From Luteolibacter sp. SL250 (GTDB lineage Bacteria > Verrucomicrobiota > Verrucomicrobiia > Verrucomicrobiales > Akkermansiaceae), in the NCBI RefSeq assembly GCF_026625605.1, contig NZ_CP113054.1, positions 1,798,001 through 1,862,000 on the forward strand: a stretch of 64,000 nucleotides of DNA, given 5' to 3'. Positions 27,701 through 35,445 of the stretch are shown in pieces. The position numbers and the translations under genes were made by a program. A model generated the notes under the pieces. The model was not told the origin of the DNA. It ran no database searches and worked only from the letters and a program-made list of their open reading frames with translations. The stretch's first letter is position 1, and every line of letters starts with the position of its first letter.

Positions 27701-27986
27701 TGATGACGGGCTGCCCGCCCTCCCGCGCGGCGAAGGCCTTGTCCGCCAGGTCCAGCCGCAGCGGCTCGCTTTTCGGCTCCCGCGTGCCGGAGTCCGGGCC
27801 GTGGCAGTGGTAGCAGTTCTCGGAGAGGATGGGCTGGATGTGGTCGTTGAAGCTGATCTTTTCCGGCAGAGATTCCTCCTTCGGCGCATCCGCCCGGTGT
27901 GGAGCGTCGGGCATGACGGGACGTTCCTCCGGCTGGCAGGAACCGAGAAGGATGGCTGATGCGAGCAGGAGCCCGTGGGTTTTCAT
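24795..27986 (-). CDS. Secreted PSCyt1-DUF1549-LamG-DUF1553 lipoprotein
   Basis: The 1063-aa protein starts with a lipoprotein signal (LLASAILLGSC). A cytochrome-like PSCyt1 segment has CYHCHGPDSGT and MPPPASHKKLS (about 57-130). A DUF1549 domain (HFIKARLATEGLPPNPP... GCAACHDHKFDPV, with a second CxxCH heme motif) follows, then a concanavalin/LamG-like domain (SFGVHLYIEGTPSG... LRIGSRKDG) and a DUF1553 domain at the end. Such proteins abound in Planctomycetes and Verrucomicrobia and are thought to take part in polysaccharide breakdown or electron transfer. The usual DUF1501 partner gene is not adjacent. Confidence 0.92.
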   Translation of the reverse strand: MKTHGLLLASAILLGSCQPEERPVMPDAPHRADAPKEESLPEKISFNDHIQPILSENCYHCHGPDSGTREPKSEPLRLDLADKAFAAREGGQPVIIKGDAAASMLMKLIRSTDEQEVMPPPASHKKLSARDISLVERWIQQGAEYQAHWSFIRPVRPDVPAGENAIDHFIKARLATEGLPPNPPEEARRFFRRLHLDLTGLPPSPEETEKFLAAPDPEPVIDALLASPAAAEHQARLWLDAARYADTHGIHIDNYRAIWPYRDWVVDAFATNMKWDRFTIEQIAGDLLPSPTLEQKIATGFNRCLATTGEGGAISEEYEAIYAKDRVETVSAVWLGLTTGCAACHDHKFDPVSTADFYSMAAFFRNNTMKAMDGNNAEHPPNIFAPLPADRERWTSLAGEIAKIDGEIAARKSAAKADFGAWLANAKIGSGDVTDPSLALHLPLNTGESISRGTVEGKPTEWTIPGGHRDGPLGPALLASSATTDLGDVGAISRSEKVSFGVHLYIEGTPSGAVIARMDPANQHRGWDLWLENGKVGTHFIDRWPDAANKIVAPEPLEPGKWHHVMVTFDGSQASHRTLTLFVNGKAVKKGPEPNTLGQDISTNASLRIGSRKDGANRLGGTVAIQDFRFYRRILPAGEIAAFSGQNQLQHFLSIPAEQRTKEQTAALFDHYLTGHDQPTLALLKALAPLTAEQTTLRQRGSVTLIMEEKKDSPATAHILERGVYSSKGALVPANIPVSLPAIPEEGPHDRLDLAKWLVNRGNPLTARVTVNRAWQQFFGTGIVESAGDFGIMGARPTHPKLLDWLAVEFMDSGWDHRHILKLIVTSATYRQSATISPEKLEKDPYNKLLARGPRQRMDAEVLRDMALSASGLLSAKTGGPPAKPYQPEGIWEAVAMPQSNTRSYKEDSGEGLYRRSVYTFWKRTAPPASMEILNAPSREVTCVRRDQTNTPLQALVLLNDPQFVESARQLATHAMKASADPAARLDFITARLLNRPLDAEERKIITRTFTDISASFTKDPKAAAELLATGGTPPDAALPPAELAAWTLLTSQILNLDEAVTR

Positions 27987-28094
27987 CAGGATGGGAATTT
28001 GGGGATTCAGAGGAATACTCCGGGGTGCCCCCGGGTACTGTCACCGAAAATACGCTTTGCCATCGGAGGGATTCACGGCCATCTCGGTGACGGA

Positions 28095-28652
28095 GTGGTG
28101 GATTTCCCGGATAGAGAACCCTGTCCCTGGCTGCCGCAGGTGGTGTCCCGCCTGGGGCCGGAGATCACGCGCCGGTTGGAGGGAAAAAAGGAGGACTTCT
28201 ACCTAGCCGCGCTCGGCTACTCCCAGTCCCTGTGGTTGGAAGGAAAGCCCGCCCAAGCGATCCTCCAACTCAACAAGGCATGGATGGCGGACCTCCACGG
28301 GGGAGAGGACATCCTTACCCGCCGGCCATCGCCCTACCGGGCCCTCCGCTGGATCATGGAACGGGCGCAGGGTGGGGCGGCGGGCTTCATGGGAAATCCC
28401 GTTCGCCATTTCCAGCACCTCGCCAGCCGGATGAGCGGACCCCGCGCGGAGATCCGGGTGTTGAGGGCGTGGGCGTGTTTCCACCTCGCCTCTTCCGTGC
28501 TCGATCCCGCGAACTACCCCCGGGATGGTGTCCAGATCGCAAGGGAGGGGCTATGGATTCCAGGCAGGGAGAGGGTGTTCAACGGCATTCGCCGTTTTGG
28601 TTGGAAAAATGAGATAATTCAGCTTAATCTTGCCTTTAATCGGATATTTTAA
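28095..28652 (+). CDS. Hypothetical protein, helical, start uncertain
   Basis: The downstream 150 residues (EDFYLAALGYSQSLWLEGKPAQAILQLNKAW... RILRAWACFHLAS-type) are helical and composition-typical of real coding DNA. RYPRDGVQIAREGLWIPGRERVFN-type sequence near the end reads like a conserved motif. No ATG is available in frame. A GTG at VVDFPDREPCPWLPQ is used, but another GTG lies at 27975, overlapping the divergent lipoprotein start. Function unknown. Confidence 0.5.
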   Translation: MVDFPDREPCPWLPQVVSRLGPEITRRLEGKKEDFYLAALGYSQSLWLEGKPAQAILQLNKAWMADLHGGEDILTRRPSPYRALRWIMERAQGGAAGFMGNPVRHFQHLASRMSGPRAEIRVLRAWACFHLASSVLDPANYPRDGVQIAREGLWIPGRERVFNGIRRFGWKNEIIQLNLAFNRIF

Positions 28653-28767
28653 GGGATAAGTTGCATAATGAACGTCTGATAGTCGTTTTTTATCACGCGA
28701 TCACGTAGGTGGTTTATGGCCGTTTTAGTGACATCTTATCTCCGGCCCCGTTGCCGACCCCCAATTT

Positions 28768-28953
28768 ATGATTCTGGAACTGAACTCGGTTAACCTGGAC
28801 GGCGCCAGCGAAGCTGTCCGTCAGATCCACGATCACTTGGAAGACGCGAAGCGTCATATCGAAGGAGGAGGGATAGTGACCGTGACAAAGGCGGGTGAGG
28901 AGATTGGCACGGCGGGCACCACGGAGGAACTGGTCCGTTTGGTGATCCTTTGA
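28768..28953 (+). CDS. Small hypothetical protein
   Basis: The 61-aa product begins MILELNSVNLDGASEAVRQIHDHLEDAKRH with a helix, followed by GGIVTVTKAGEEIGTAG, which loosely recalls the strand-turn of Phd-type antitoxins. No toxin frame follows, so that reading is weak. It is preceded by a locally AT-rich 115-bp spacer that could hold its promoter. Confidence 0.5.
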   Translation: MILELNSVNLDGASEAVRQIHDHLEDAKRHIEGGGIVTVTKAGEEIGTAGTTEELVRLVIL

Positions 28954-29082
28954 TGGATCCCCACGGGGTGCATTACGAAAGCTCCGGATTGCACGAAGCG
29001 CGGCCTGCTTTGTGTTGTGTGATCTATGTGTCTGATGATCAGTGATTCATTCTCTGGCCGCAAAGCTGCGACGACGGAGATC

Positions 29083-29292
29083 ATGAACGCGCTTGTCATT
29101 TCCTTGGGCTCCATCGCACTGGCTGCCTCCGTCTCTTCCTGTGAGCGGAAGCCATCCTCCGGCACCAATACTTCCGAATACCGCGAAGGAAAATCAGGGG
29201 CTACCTCCGCAACCATCAACAGTGATAGGACGGATAACCCGACCCCATATCAGTCCGCGAAGGATGAGGGTGGGAAAATGAAGCCGGATTGA
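29083..29292 (+). CDS. Small putative lipoprotein
   Basis: The 69-aa product MNALVISLGSIALAASVSSCERKPSS has a short signal sequence ending in a lipobox-like SVSSC. The remaining residues are polar and low in complexity (Ser, Thr, Lys, Asn). It would be a small outer or inner membrane lipoprotein. Its function cannot be inferred. Confidence 0.55.
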   Translation: MNALVISLGSIALAASVSSCERKPSSGTNTSEYREGKSGATSATINSDRTDNPTPYQSAKDEGGKMKPD

Positions 29293-29320
29293 CGGGGCTG
29301 CAAACCCGGGTTTCAGGATC

Positions 29321-29354
29321 AAAAAAAGCGGACCGCCTTCCGGCTGATCCGCTT
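29321..29354 (-). terminator. Intrinsic terminator of the secreted protein gene at 29.4-30.1 kb
   Basis: Read on the minus strand, stem AAGCGGA / TCCGCTT with an inner GCC/GGC pairing is followed by a run of seven T. It begins about 18 nt after the stop. Confidence 0.8.
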
Positions 29355-29372
29355 GGTATCTTCCGGAGGAGA

Positions 29373-30107
29373 TCAGTTGGTTTCCTGGAAGGTGACGAGA
29401 AGGGCAAGGTCCTGAAGGTCGAATCCTCCGTCGTTCTTGTTCGTGTGGGTCAGCTCCATGAGGTAGATGACATCCTTCGGGCCGATTTTGACGCGGCCTT
29501 GGCCGTCGAGGTAAGGCTTGATGAAGTCCTCGATGGTGGGCTGCTGGTAGAGCGGGGTGGTGGTGGGAGGCATGTCTCCGTTGACCAGGGCGACCACGTT
29601 CTGTCCGCTGTTGGAGGTGAACTGGTCGGACCAGCCGTTGAAGTAGTAGCGCCCCGCGAAGTTGATCGGTTGGTTGGCGCTGACCTTCTTGGTGTAGACG
29701 ATCGTGCCTGGTTTCACTTTGTCCTGGGTGTTGGAGAAGATTTCGGTGTAACCGCTGTTGTTGATGCTCACGGAGGCTTGGGTTTGTGCCCATTCCCACC
29801 GGGTGACGATCCCCCATGCGTTGAGCCAGACCACTTTCACGGAGGCTCCGACAACACGGACGTCCATGTTCACCTTGACCTTCGGGGTGCAGGTGCCGGG
29901 AGGGGTGATCTTGACGATGTCCTTCACCACGGCCGGGTAGGTGATATCCCAGTTGAGGGTGGGCTTGGTTCCGGCGCGAACCAGAAGGGAGGAAGCTTCC
30001 AGCTTGCCGACGGGCACCGGAGGATCCTGTGCCAGAGCGCGGCATGGGAACATGGCTCCGAGAGCGAGGATGATGATGGCGACGACCGCAAATGGGTTCG
30101 ATTTCAT
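29373..30107 (-). CDS. Secreted hypothetical protein, beta-rich
   Basis: The 244-aa product has a signal peptide (NPFAVVAIIILALGAMFPCRALAQ). The body contains many Val/Thr-rich strands (LVRAGTKPTLNWDITYPAVV, VKVNMDVRVVGASVKVVWLNAW) and ends with DVIYLMELTHTNKNDGGFDLQDLALLVTF. This looks like an Ig-like or beta-sandwich surface protein. I do not recognise a family. It has its own terminator. Upstream lies a divergent or separate small membrane protein gene. Confidence 0.75.
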   Translation of the reverse strand: MKSNPFAVVAIIILALGAMFPCRALAQDPPVPVGKLEASSLLVRAGTKPTLNWDITYPAVVKDIVKITPPGTCTPKVKVNMDVRVVGASVKVVWLNAWGIVTRWEWAQTQASVSINNSGYTEIFSNTQDKVKPGTIVYTKKVSANQPINFAGRYYFNGWSDQFTSNSGQNVVALVNGDMPPTTTPLYQQPTIEDFIKPYLDGQGRVKIGPKDVIYLMELTHTNKNDGGFDLQDLALLVTFQETN

Positions 30108-30306
30108 GGTGGGGGGGAGGGGGAATTGGAAACGCGCGAGTGGGGGAGCGCTTCCAGAACTGCCAATACCCTACCCGGATTCTTCCCTCCGGCCTATTCC
30201 GCAATCACGTAGGGCCAGTCGCCCCGCATCCGGCCGGGAAAAACCAGCCCGGACTGATGGGGATACCCTTCCTTATTCCCCTCCTTTTGGCAATTCCATT
30301 CCTCCG

Positions 30307-30438
30307 TCACCTCGCGTTCGCCGGGACTGGTTTCCGGGAGAACCCGGAGCTGCTGCTGAGATACCACAGCACCGCACCCCCGCCAATGACAGCGGCCAGC
30401 ACGATGAGGGTGAACAGCATGCCGAGGAAGGATTTCAT
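30307..30438 (-). CDS. 43-aa single-TM small protein
   Basis: A minus-strand frame encodes MKSFLGMLFTLIVLAAVIGG followed by GAVLWYLSSSSGFSRKPVPANAR. This is one TM helix of about 22 residues with a short basic tail. An AGAGGA Shine-Dalgarno-like sequence precedes the ATG by 2 bases, which is rare in this window. The product has the look of a genuine small membrane protein. Function unknown. Confidence 0.6.
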   Translation of the reverse strand: MKSFLGMLFTLIVLAAVIGGGAVLWYLSSSSGFSRKPVPANAR

Positions 30439-30527
30439 GTCCTCTTTGATGTGGTAGCATCGCCTGCTTGGCGAGCGTGAAAAACGGGAGCTTGAGATGC
30501 CACTCCGCCGGTATCATCATGGTTTCC

Positions 30528-31001
30528 ATGAAATCGTGGAGTATCTGGACCTTGTCACTCGCGGGAGTGATGCTTTGCTCCGCCCAGGTGGATTTCCCCG
30601 GGAACCCGTTGGTGGGACCGAAGAAATATACCAAACGGGAAGTGGGTGGCGGTGCGGAGCCGGGTGCTTCCGTGGAATCTCCCACCGGGTCCGGCATGGC
30701 GAGATATGTGACCCATGTCATCCTTTATGACACGCGCTTCTGGACCAGTGTGGAGGGGAAGCCGTTGGCGGGAAAGTTGGTGGCGTTCGAGGATCTGGTC
30801 GTTACCGCTCCGAAGGGTGCGCCGGTCCCACCGATGCCCGCGCCTCCGGTGAAGCCGACCGTCGTGCAGGACGGCAACGTACGCCTGCTGGTGGACAGGA
30901 AGCCGGTGGTGGTGCCGCTTGCGCGCCTGAGTTGGCAGGACCGGGAACTCATCGACGGCATCCAGGCGGCGCTGGATAAGAAGGCGGCTGAGGGCCGCTG
31001 A
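30528..31001 (+). CDS. Secreted hypothetical protein
   Basis: The 157-aa product has a signal peptide (WSIWTLSLAGVMLCSAQVDF). A linker (GPKKYTKREVGGGAEPG) follows, then a domain of short strands including YVTHVILYDTRFWTSVEGKPLAGKLVAFEDLVVT. A Pro-rich stretch (GAPVPPMPAPPVKPT) leads to a final segment with VRLLVDRKPVVVPLARLSWQDRELID. Function unknown. An ATG three codons upstream is an alternative start. The gene is convergent with rsmB, 4 bp apart. Confidence 0.7.
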   Translation: MKSWSIWTLSLAGVMLCSAQVDFPGNPLVGPKKYTKREVGGGAEPGASVESPTGSGMARYVTHVILYDTRFWTSVEGKPLAGKLVAFEDLVVTAPKGAPVPPMPAPPVKPTVVQDGNVRLLVDRKPVVVPLARLSWQDRELIDGIQAALDKKAAEGR

Positions 31002-31005
31002 ACGG

Positions 31006-32247
31006 CTACGCCTTTCTCCGGATCAGCGCGGCGAAGGCCCCGTCCGTGCCGTCACGGAAAGGCAGCGCGTCGCGGGTTTCCACCAGTTCCAGCTCCGGAT
31101 GGGCGGCCAGGAACGCCTCCACCTGGGCGGCGTTCTCCGCGCGTTCGATGGAGCAGGTGGAATAGACCAAGCGTCCGCCGGGCTTCAGGCAAGGCAGGGC
31201 GGCCTCCAGGATCTTGCGCTGGGTGACGACGAGTTTCTCGATGTCCGGGGCCTGCAGCCTCCAGCGGACATCCACGCGGCGGCGGATCACTCCGGTGTTC
31301 GAGCATGGGACGTCCAGCAGGATGGCATCGAACGCGCCGTGCCATTCCTCCGGGGCGGGCTTCGTCCAGTCATGGACGGCGGTTTCCGCCTGCCCGGCGT
31401 GGAGGCGCTCCAGATTTTCCTGCAGGCGGGGGAGGCGTTTTTCGTTGGAGTCCGTGCAGAGCAGGTTCTCTGCGGAGCCGAGTGCGGCGGCGATGAGGAA
31501 TGCCTTTCCGCCCGGGGCGGCGCAGGCGTCCAGCACGCCCTCGCCGGGTTGCGGGGCCAACAGGTCCACCGCGTGGCGGGTGGCCGGGTCCTGGATGTAG
31601 ATCTTCCCGGCGGCCAGCAGGGCGGTGGGTGGAGCGCCGGACAGCTCATGGAAGCCGGGGGCGCCCTCGACGGCGGGATAGGTGGACGGGTCGAAGTCGT
31701 CCGCCTTTGCCAGCGGGTTCACCCGGAAATAGTTTTCGGCGGGCGTGTTGTCCCACTCCATCAGGGAAATGGTGTTTGCCTTTCCGAACTCCTGCCGCCA
31801 GCGGTTGTAGAGCCAGTCCGGGTGGGAATGCACCACCGCGGCGGGCAGTTCCTCCACATCCAGCAGCCGCTTCCGCGACGTGATCGCGCGTCGCAGCACC
31901 GCGTTGATCAGGGAGCGGACGCTGGCCTTGCCCGCCTCCACCGTCTCGTTCACCGCCGCGTGGTCCGGGATGCCCAGAATAAGGATCTGCACCAGCCCGA
32001 CGCGCAGGACATCCCGCGTCTCCGGGTCCAGCTTGCCCTCACGCAGGATGCCGATCCAGTGGTCCAGCAACCTGCGGTGGCGCAGTGTCGCGAAAAGGAT
32101 GGCCTGCAGCAGCCCGCGGTCCTGGGAGGAAAGCATCCGCCGGTCCGCGTGGCGGTCGATCAGCGTCTCGGCATAGTCATGGCCCTTCGCCCACGCCCGG
32201 AGGGCGGAGACGGCGGCTTGGCGGACATGGAAATTCTTGGCGGGCAT
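31006..32247 (-). CDS. rsmB: 16S rRNA m5C967 methyltransferase
   Basis: The 413-aa protein has an N-terminal NusB domain (NFHVRQAAVSALRAWAKG... VRSLINAVLRRA, about 4-130) joined to a Sun-type methyltransferase. Motifs are VLDACAAPGGKAFLIAAALG (SAM), ILLDVPCSNTGVIRRRVDVRWRL and LVYSTCSIERAENAAQ (catalytic Cys). This is the RsmB arrangement that methylates C967 of 16S rRNA. The ATG at MPAKNFHVRQ places the NusB domain at the N-terminus. A family-B repeat lies just upstream. Confidence 0.92.
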   Translation of the reverse strand: MPAKNFHVRQAAVSALRAWAKGHDYAETLIDRHADRRMLSSQDRGLLQAILFATLRHRRLLDHWIGILREGKLDPETRDVLRVGLVQILILGIPDHAAVNETVEAGKASVRSLINAVLRRAITSRKRLLDVEELPAAVVHSHPDWLYNRWRQEFGKANTISLMEWDNTPAENYFRVNPLAKADDFDPSTYPAVEGAPGFHELSGAPPTALLAAGKIYIQDPATRHAVDLLAPQPGEGVLDACAAPGGKAFLIAAALGSAENLLCTDSNEKRLPRLQENLERLHAGQAETAVHDWTKPAPEEWHGAFDAILLDVPCSNTGVIRRRVDVRWRLQAPDIEKLVVTQRKILEAALPCLKPGGRLVYSTCSIERAENAAQVEAFLAAHPELELVETRDALPFRDGTDGAFAALIRRKA

Positions 32248-32559
32248 GGGGAAAGGAGTAAGGAGGGTGGACACTCTTGTCCACCGGCGGCATTGGCGAA
32301 CGGAGGAGGAGAAGTTTTCAGTGTTTTGGCTCAGATGATTAAGTTTTCCTGTTCGTCTCAGTTGCTTCGCAACGGTGTTTTCAGGAAGAGAAGAAGCTGG
32401 CCGCGAATCGAGATTTCTTTGCTGAGGGTTCCGGTTGCAGCCGGTGGACAGGAGTGTCCACCCTCCTTACTTCCCGCCCCGCCGTCAATAAGCCGCGCCG
32501 ATCCCTTCGTCCATGTTTTCCAGCCGGATGACGTCTCGCTCGAACGCGGCAGCGGCAAG
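32248..32559. repeat. Intergenic region holding family-B twin-hairpin element 2
   Basis: Of this 312-bp gap, 32258-32288 and 32440-32470 are inverted 31-bp arms with the head GTGGACACTCTTGTCCAC (right arm GTGGACAGGAGTGTCCAC). The 151-bp interior shares GAGAAGAAGCTGGCCGC with the element at 21.9-22.1 kb and carries an extra AT-rich insert. The remaining bases show no gene. Confidence 0.8.
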
Positions 32560-32823
32560 TCAGTCGATCGGATACGTCTCAGTGACATATCCCTCCCGCC
32601 AGTGATCCTGATCCAATGCATATTCTTCGACGTAGAAACCACGGCGATCTTCATCTTCCAAGGTATCCACGATTCTGGGGTGTTCGCAGAACCCAGGCTG
32701 GATTTTGAGGCGTTCGACGGCTGCCACCGCTGTCTCGTGACTCCGGTAGACGCCAATCATCTTCACCTGATCTTCATCCTCATTGAGAATGTTCAGGTGC
32801 TGTACTACGAATACGGATTCCAT
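32560..32823 (-). CDS. DUF7336-like small protein
   Basis: The 87-aa product MESVFVVQHLNILNEDEDQVKM... has the pattern VxxLQH...D..VKMIGVYRSHETAVAAVERLKIQPGF...FYVEEYALDQDHWREGYV. This fits the family of small single-domain proteins annotated DUF7336. They are predicted to be cytoplasmic with no known activity. Family assignment is from memory of the motif. It lies 24 bp from the bioD stop on the same strand. Confidence 0.75.
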   Translation of the reverse strand: MESVFVVQHLNILNEDEDQVKMIGVYRSHETAVAAVERLKIQPGFCEHPRIVDTLEDEDRRGFYVEEYALDQDHWREGYVTETYPID

Positions 32824-32847
32824 GATAGATACCGTGTTCTCTGCGGA

Positions 32848-33477
32848 TCAAAGATGCAAGAACCCCTCAGGATCCAGGAAGTTCTGGTTGAAGATGAGGT
32901 GCTCCAGCAGCGGTACTCCGGTCAGTTCCTCGACCATGCCCTTGTTGGTGATCATGGCGGTGTCCATCTCATCCTCCAGTTGGTTGAGGACGATGCCGGC
33001 GCAGGTCAGGCCCTTCGCCTTGATGGCCTCCACCGTCAGGATGATGTGGTTCAGCGCGCCCAGCTTGTTCGCCGCGACGACCACCACCGGCAGGCCCAGA
33101 TCCGCGGCCAGGTCGGAAACGCGGTAGCCGGCGGCGATGGGGACCTCCCAGCCGCCCGCGCCTTCGACGATGACTTTCGCATGCTTGTTGGCGAGCTGGT
33201 GGTAGCCTGCGGTCAGCTCGGCGGGGTTCACCGGATTGTTTTCCAGCATGCCGGCCACCAGCGGGGACAGCGCGGAGGCGAGGTGGACGGGGTTCACTTC
33301 ATCCAGCTCCAGACCGCCGGACACCTCCGCCAGTTGGATGGCGTCATCGCGGTCACCGCAGGAGACGGGCTTGTAGCCCACGGCGTCGATCCCCTCCTCA
33401 CGCAGGGACTGGAGGATGAGGCGGGTGGCGTAGGTCTTGCCCACGCCGGTATCGGTGCCGGTGATGAAGAAACTCAC
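32848..33477 (-). CDS. bioD: Dethiobiotin synthetase
   Basis: The 209-aa ATP-dependent enzyme closes the ureido ring of dethiobiotin from DAPA and CO2 in biotin synthesis. FFITGTDTGVGKTYATRLIL is the modified P-loop, GYKPVSCG follows, then VIVEGAGGWEVPI and VVVVAANKLGALNHIILT (base recognition). The start is a GTG (VSFFITG), giving the family N-terminus; upstream codons encode a Pro/Ser-rich stretch overlapping nadB's promoter side. No other bio genes are in the window. It is divergent from nadB. Confidence 0.93.
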   Translation of the reverse strand: MSFFITGTDTGVGKTYATRLILQSLREEGIDAVGYKPVSCGDRDDAIQLAEVSGGLELDEVNPVHLASALSPLVAGMLENNPVNPAELTAGYHQLANKHAKVIVEGAGGWEVPIAAGYRVSDLAADLGLPVVVVAANKLGALNHIILTVEAIKAKGLTCAGIVLNQLEDEMDTAMITNKGMVEELTGVPLLEHLIFNQNFLDPEGFLHL

Positions 33478-33572
33478 GGGGGAGGGGTGGCGTGGCGGGA
33501 CGCTCCGGTCAAGGCTGTCGCTGCGCGAAATTTCGCTTTGCGGGGGCGGCGGGATGTCGATGCTGGGCGCGG

Positions 33573-35186
33573 ATGACAACGGATTTCCTGGTGATCGGGG
33601 CGGGCATTGCGGGTTTATCGTTCGCCCTGAAGGCGGCGAAGCATGGCTCGGTCACGGTGCTGGCGAAGGGAAAGCTGATGGAGTCCAACACCGCTTGGGC
33701 GCAGGGTGGCATCGCCGCCGTGCTGCCGGAGGAGGAGCGCGAGGCGGGGGACACTGTGGAGGACCACGTGCGGGACACCCTGGATGCCGGCGCAGGTCTC
33801 TGCAATGAGGCCGCCGTCCGCCTGATCGTCGAGGGCGCGGACGAGACCATCGACGACCTCATTGCCCATGGCGTCCACTTCGACCGCAGCGGGGATCATT
33901 TCCAACTGGGGAAGGAAGGCGGGCACTCCCACCGGCGCATCCTCCACTCCCGGGACACGACCGGGCGGGAGATCGCGCGCGCGCTCATCGGGGCCGCCCG
34001 CAACACGCCCAACATCACGCTGCTGGAGGACCGCGTGGCCATCGAACTCATCACCAGCTCGAAGCTCGGCTCCCTGACGGATGACCGCGTGCTGGGGGCC
34101 TACGTGCTGGACGCGGAGAGCGGAGAGGTGGAGGTATTCCGCTCCGACCGCGTGATCCTGGCGACGGGCGGCTGCGGAAAGGTCTATCTCTATACCACCA
34201 ACCCGGACTCCGCGACGGGGGACGGAGTGGCGCTCGCCTGGCGGGCGGGGGCGGCCATCGCGAACATGGAGTTCATCCAGTTCCACCCCACCTGTTTCTA
34301 CAATCCCGGAGCGACCGGCCCGGAGGCACGTTCCTTCCTTGTCAGTGAGGCGGTGCGCGGGGAAGGCGGCATCCTGGTGAATGCGAAAGGGGAGGAGTTC
34401 ACGAAAAAGATCGATCCGCGCGGTTCCCTGGCCCCGCGCGACATCGTGGCCCGCGCGATCGACCGCGAGATCAAGCGCACCGGCGCGCCCTGCGTCTATC
34501 TGGACGTGACGCACAAACCCCCGGGCTTCATGCGCGAGCGTTTTCCCTTCATCTACGAGACACTCCTCAAGTTCGGCCTCGACTGTGAGAAACAGCGCAT
34601 CCCCGTGGTGCCCGCCGCCCACTACCAATGCGGCGGGGTTTCCACGGATGTGGATGGGAAAACCACGCTCAAGGGGCTGTTCGCCATCGGTGAGGTCGCC
34701 TGCACCGGCCTGCACGGTGCCAACCGCCTCGCCTCGAATTCATTGCTTGAAGGCAATGTCATGGCCCGTCGGGCGCTGGATGGAATGATCCGTTCCTATG
34801 GCCCTGGCAAAGCGGACTCCACCCCTCCACCCATCCCGGAATGGGAACACGGTGACGTCGCGGAGCCGGATGAGCTGGTGGTCATCTACCATAACTGGGA
34901 TGAGATCCGCCGCCTGATGTGGGACTACGTTTCCATCGTCCGCACGGACAACCGCCTGCGGCGTGCCGCCGCCCGCCTGCGGAACCTCAAGAAAGAGGTC
35001 CGCGAGTTCTATTGGGGGCACCGTGTGAACGTGGACATCCTGGAACTGCGCAACCTCGTGGCTGTTGCCAGTCTCGTCGTGGAGTGCGCCATCCGGCGCA
35101 AGGAATCCCGAGGCCTGCACTTCACCCTCGACCACCCGACGGCGGACCAAGCTTCCTGCCGGGACACGGTCATCCGGAAGTTCTGA
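33573..35186 (+). CDS. nadB: L-aspartate oxidase
   Basis: The 537-aa FAD enzyme oxidises L-aspartate to iminoaspartate, the first step of NAD synthesis. The FAD-binding N-terminus is DFLVIGAGIAGLSFALKAAK. The active site region has NTAWAQGGIAAVL, MEFIQFHPTCFYNP, RGEGGILVN and HYQCGGVSTDVDGKTTLKGL. A helical C-terminal domain follows. SNSLLEGNVMARRALDG is typical of NadB rather than SdhA. The quinolinate synthase partner nadA is not seen nearby. Confidence 0.95.
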   Translation: MTTDFLVIGAGIAGLSFALKAAKHGSVTVLAKGKLMESNTAWAQGGIAAVLPEEEREAGDTVEDHVRDTLDAGAGLCNEAAVRLIVEGADETIDDLIAHGVHFDRSGDHFQLGKEGGHSHRRILHSRDTTGREIARALIGAARNTPNITLLEDRVAIELITSSKLGSLTDDRVLGAYVLDAESGEVEVFRSDRVILATGGCGKVYLYTTNPDSATGDGVALAWRAGAAIANMEFIQFHPTCFYNPGATGPEARSFLVSEAVRGEGGILVNAKGEEFTKKIDPRGSLAPRDIVARAIDREIKRTGAPCVYLDVTHKPPGFMRERFPFIYETLLKFGLDCEKQRIPVVPAAHYQCGGVSTDVDGKTTLKGLFAIGEVACTGLHGANRLASNSLLEGNVMARRALDGMIRSYGPGKADSTPPPIPEWEHGDVAEPDELVVIYHNWDEIRRLMWDYVSIVRTDNRLRRAAARLRNLKKEVREFYWGHRVNVDILELRNLVAVASLVVECAIRRKESRGLHFTLDHPTADQASCRDTVIRKF

Positions 35187-35288
35187 AATACGGGAGCAGT
35201 CCTTGGTTTCAGGGCATTTCAAACAAGGTCTGTAGGATCATTAAGGATGTTTAATGATTAACACATGCTTGGTTTTGGTTTGTGAAAA

Positions 35289-35307
35289 ATGCGATTATTT
35301 GTCGCAT
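35289..35307. promoter_or_regulatory. Dyad upstream of PEP-CTERM gene
   Basis: ATGCGA-N7-TCGCAT is a perfect 6-7-6 inverted repeat in an AT-rich 260-bp spacer, 139 bp before the PEP-CTERM start. It could be an operator; no regulator is identified. Confidence 0.3.
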
Positions 35308-35445
35308 GTGGATTAATTTGAGTAATTTGTGTATCCATTGAGGAGGTTCTTGGTCGGGATCGAAGCGGGGTTCTAACACTTTGTTTGACCATCGGGCCGC
35401 ACTCTGGCCAATTGGGGCCGCTTTCACCCCCAAAAGCTCCCCCCC

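Noticed and set aside
28768-28953. Phd/YefM-type antitoxin of a toxin-antitoxin pair
   Set aside because: Only a short strand-turn resembles Phd and no toxin gene lies on either side.
31099-33576. An 825-codon plus-strand frame across rsmB, the DUF7336-like gene and bioD
   Set aside because: It runs antisense through three well-supported genes and a repeat element, and its translation has no recognisable domain.
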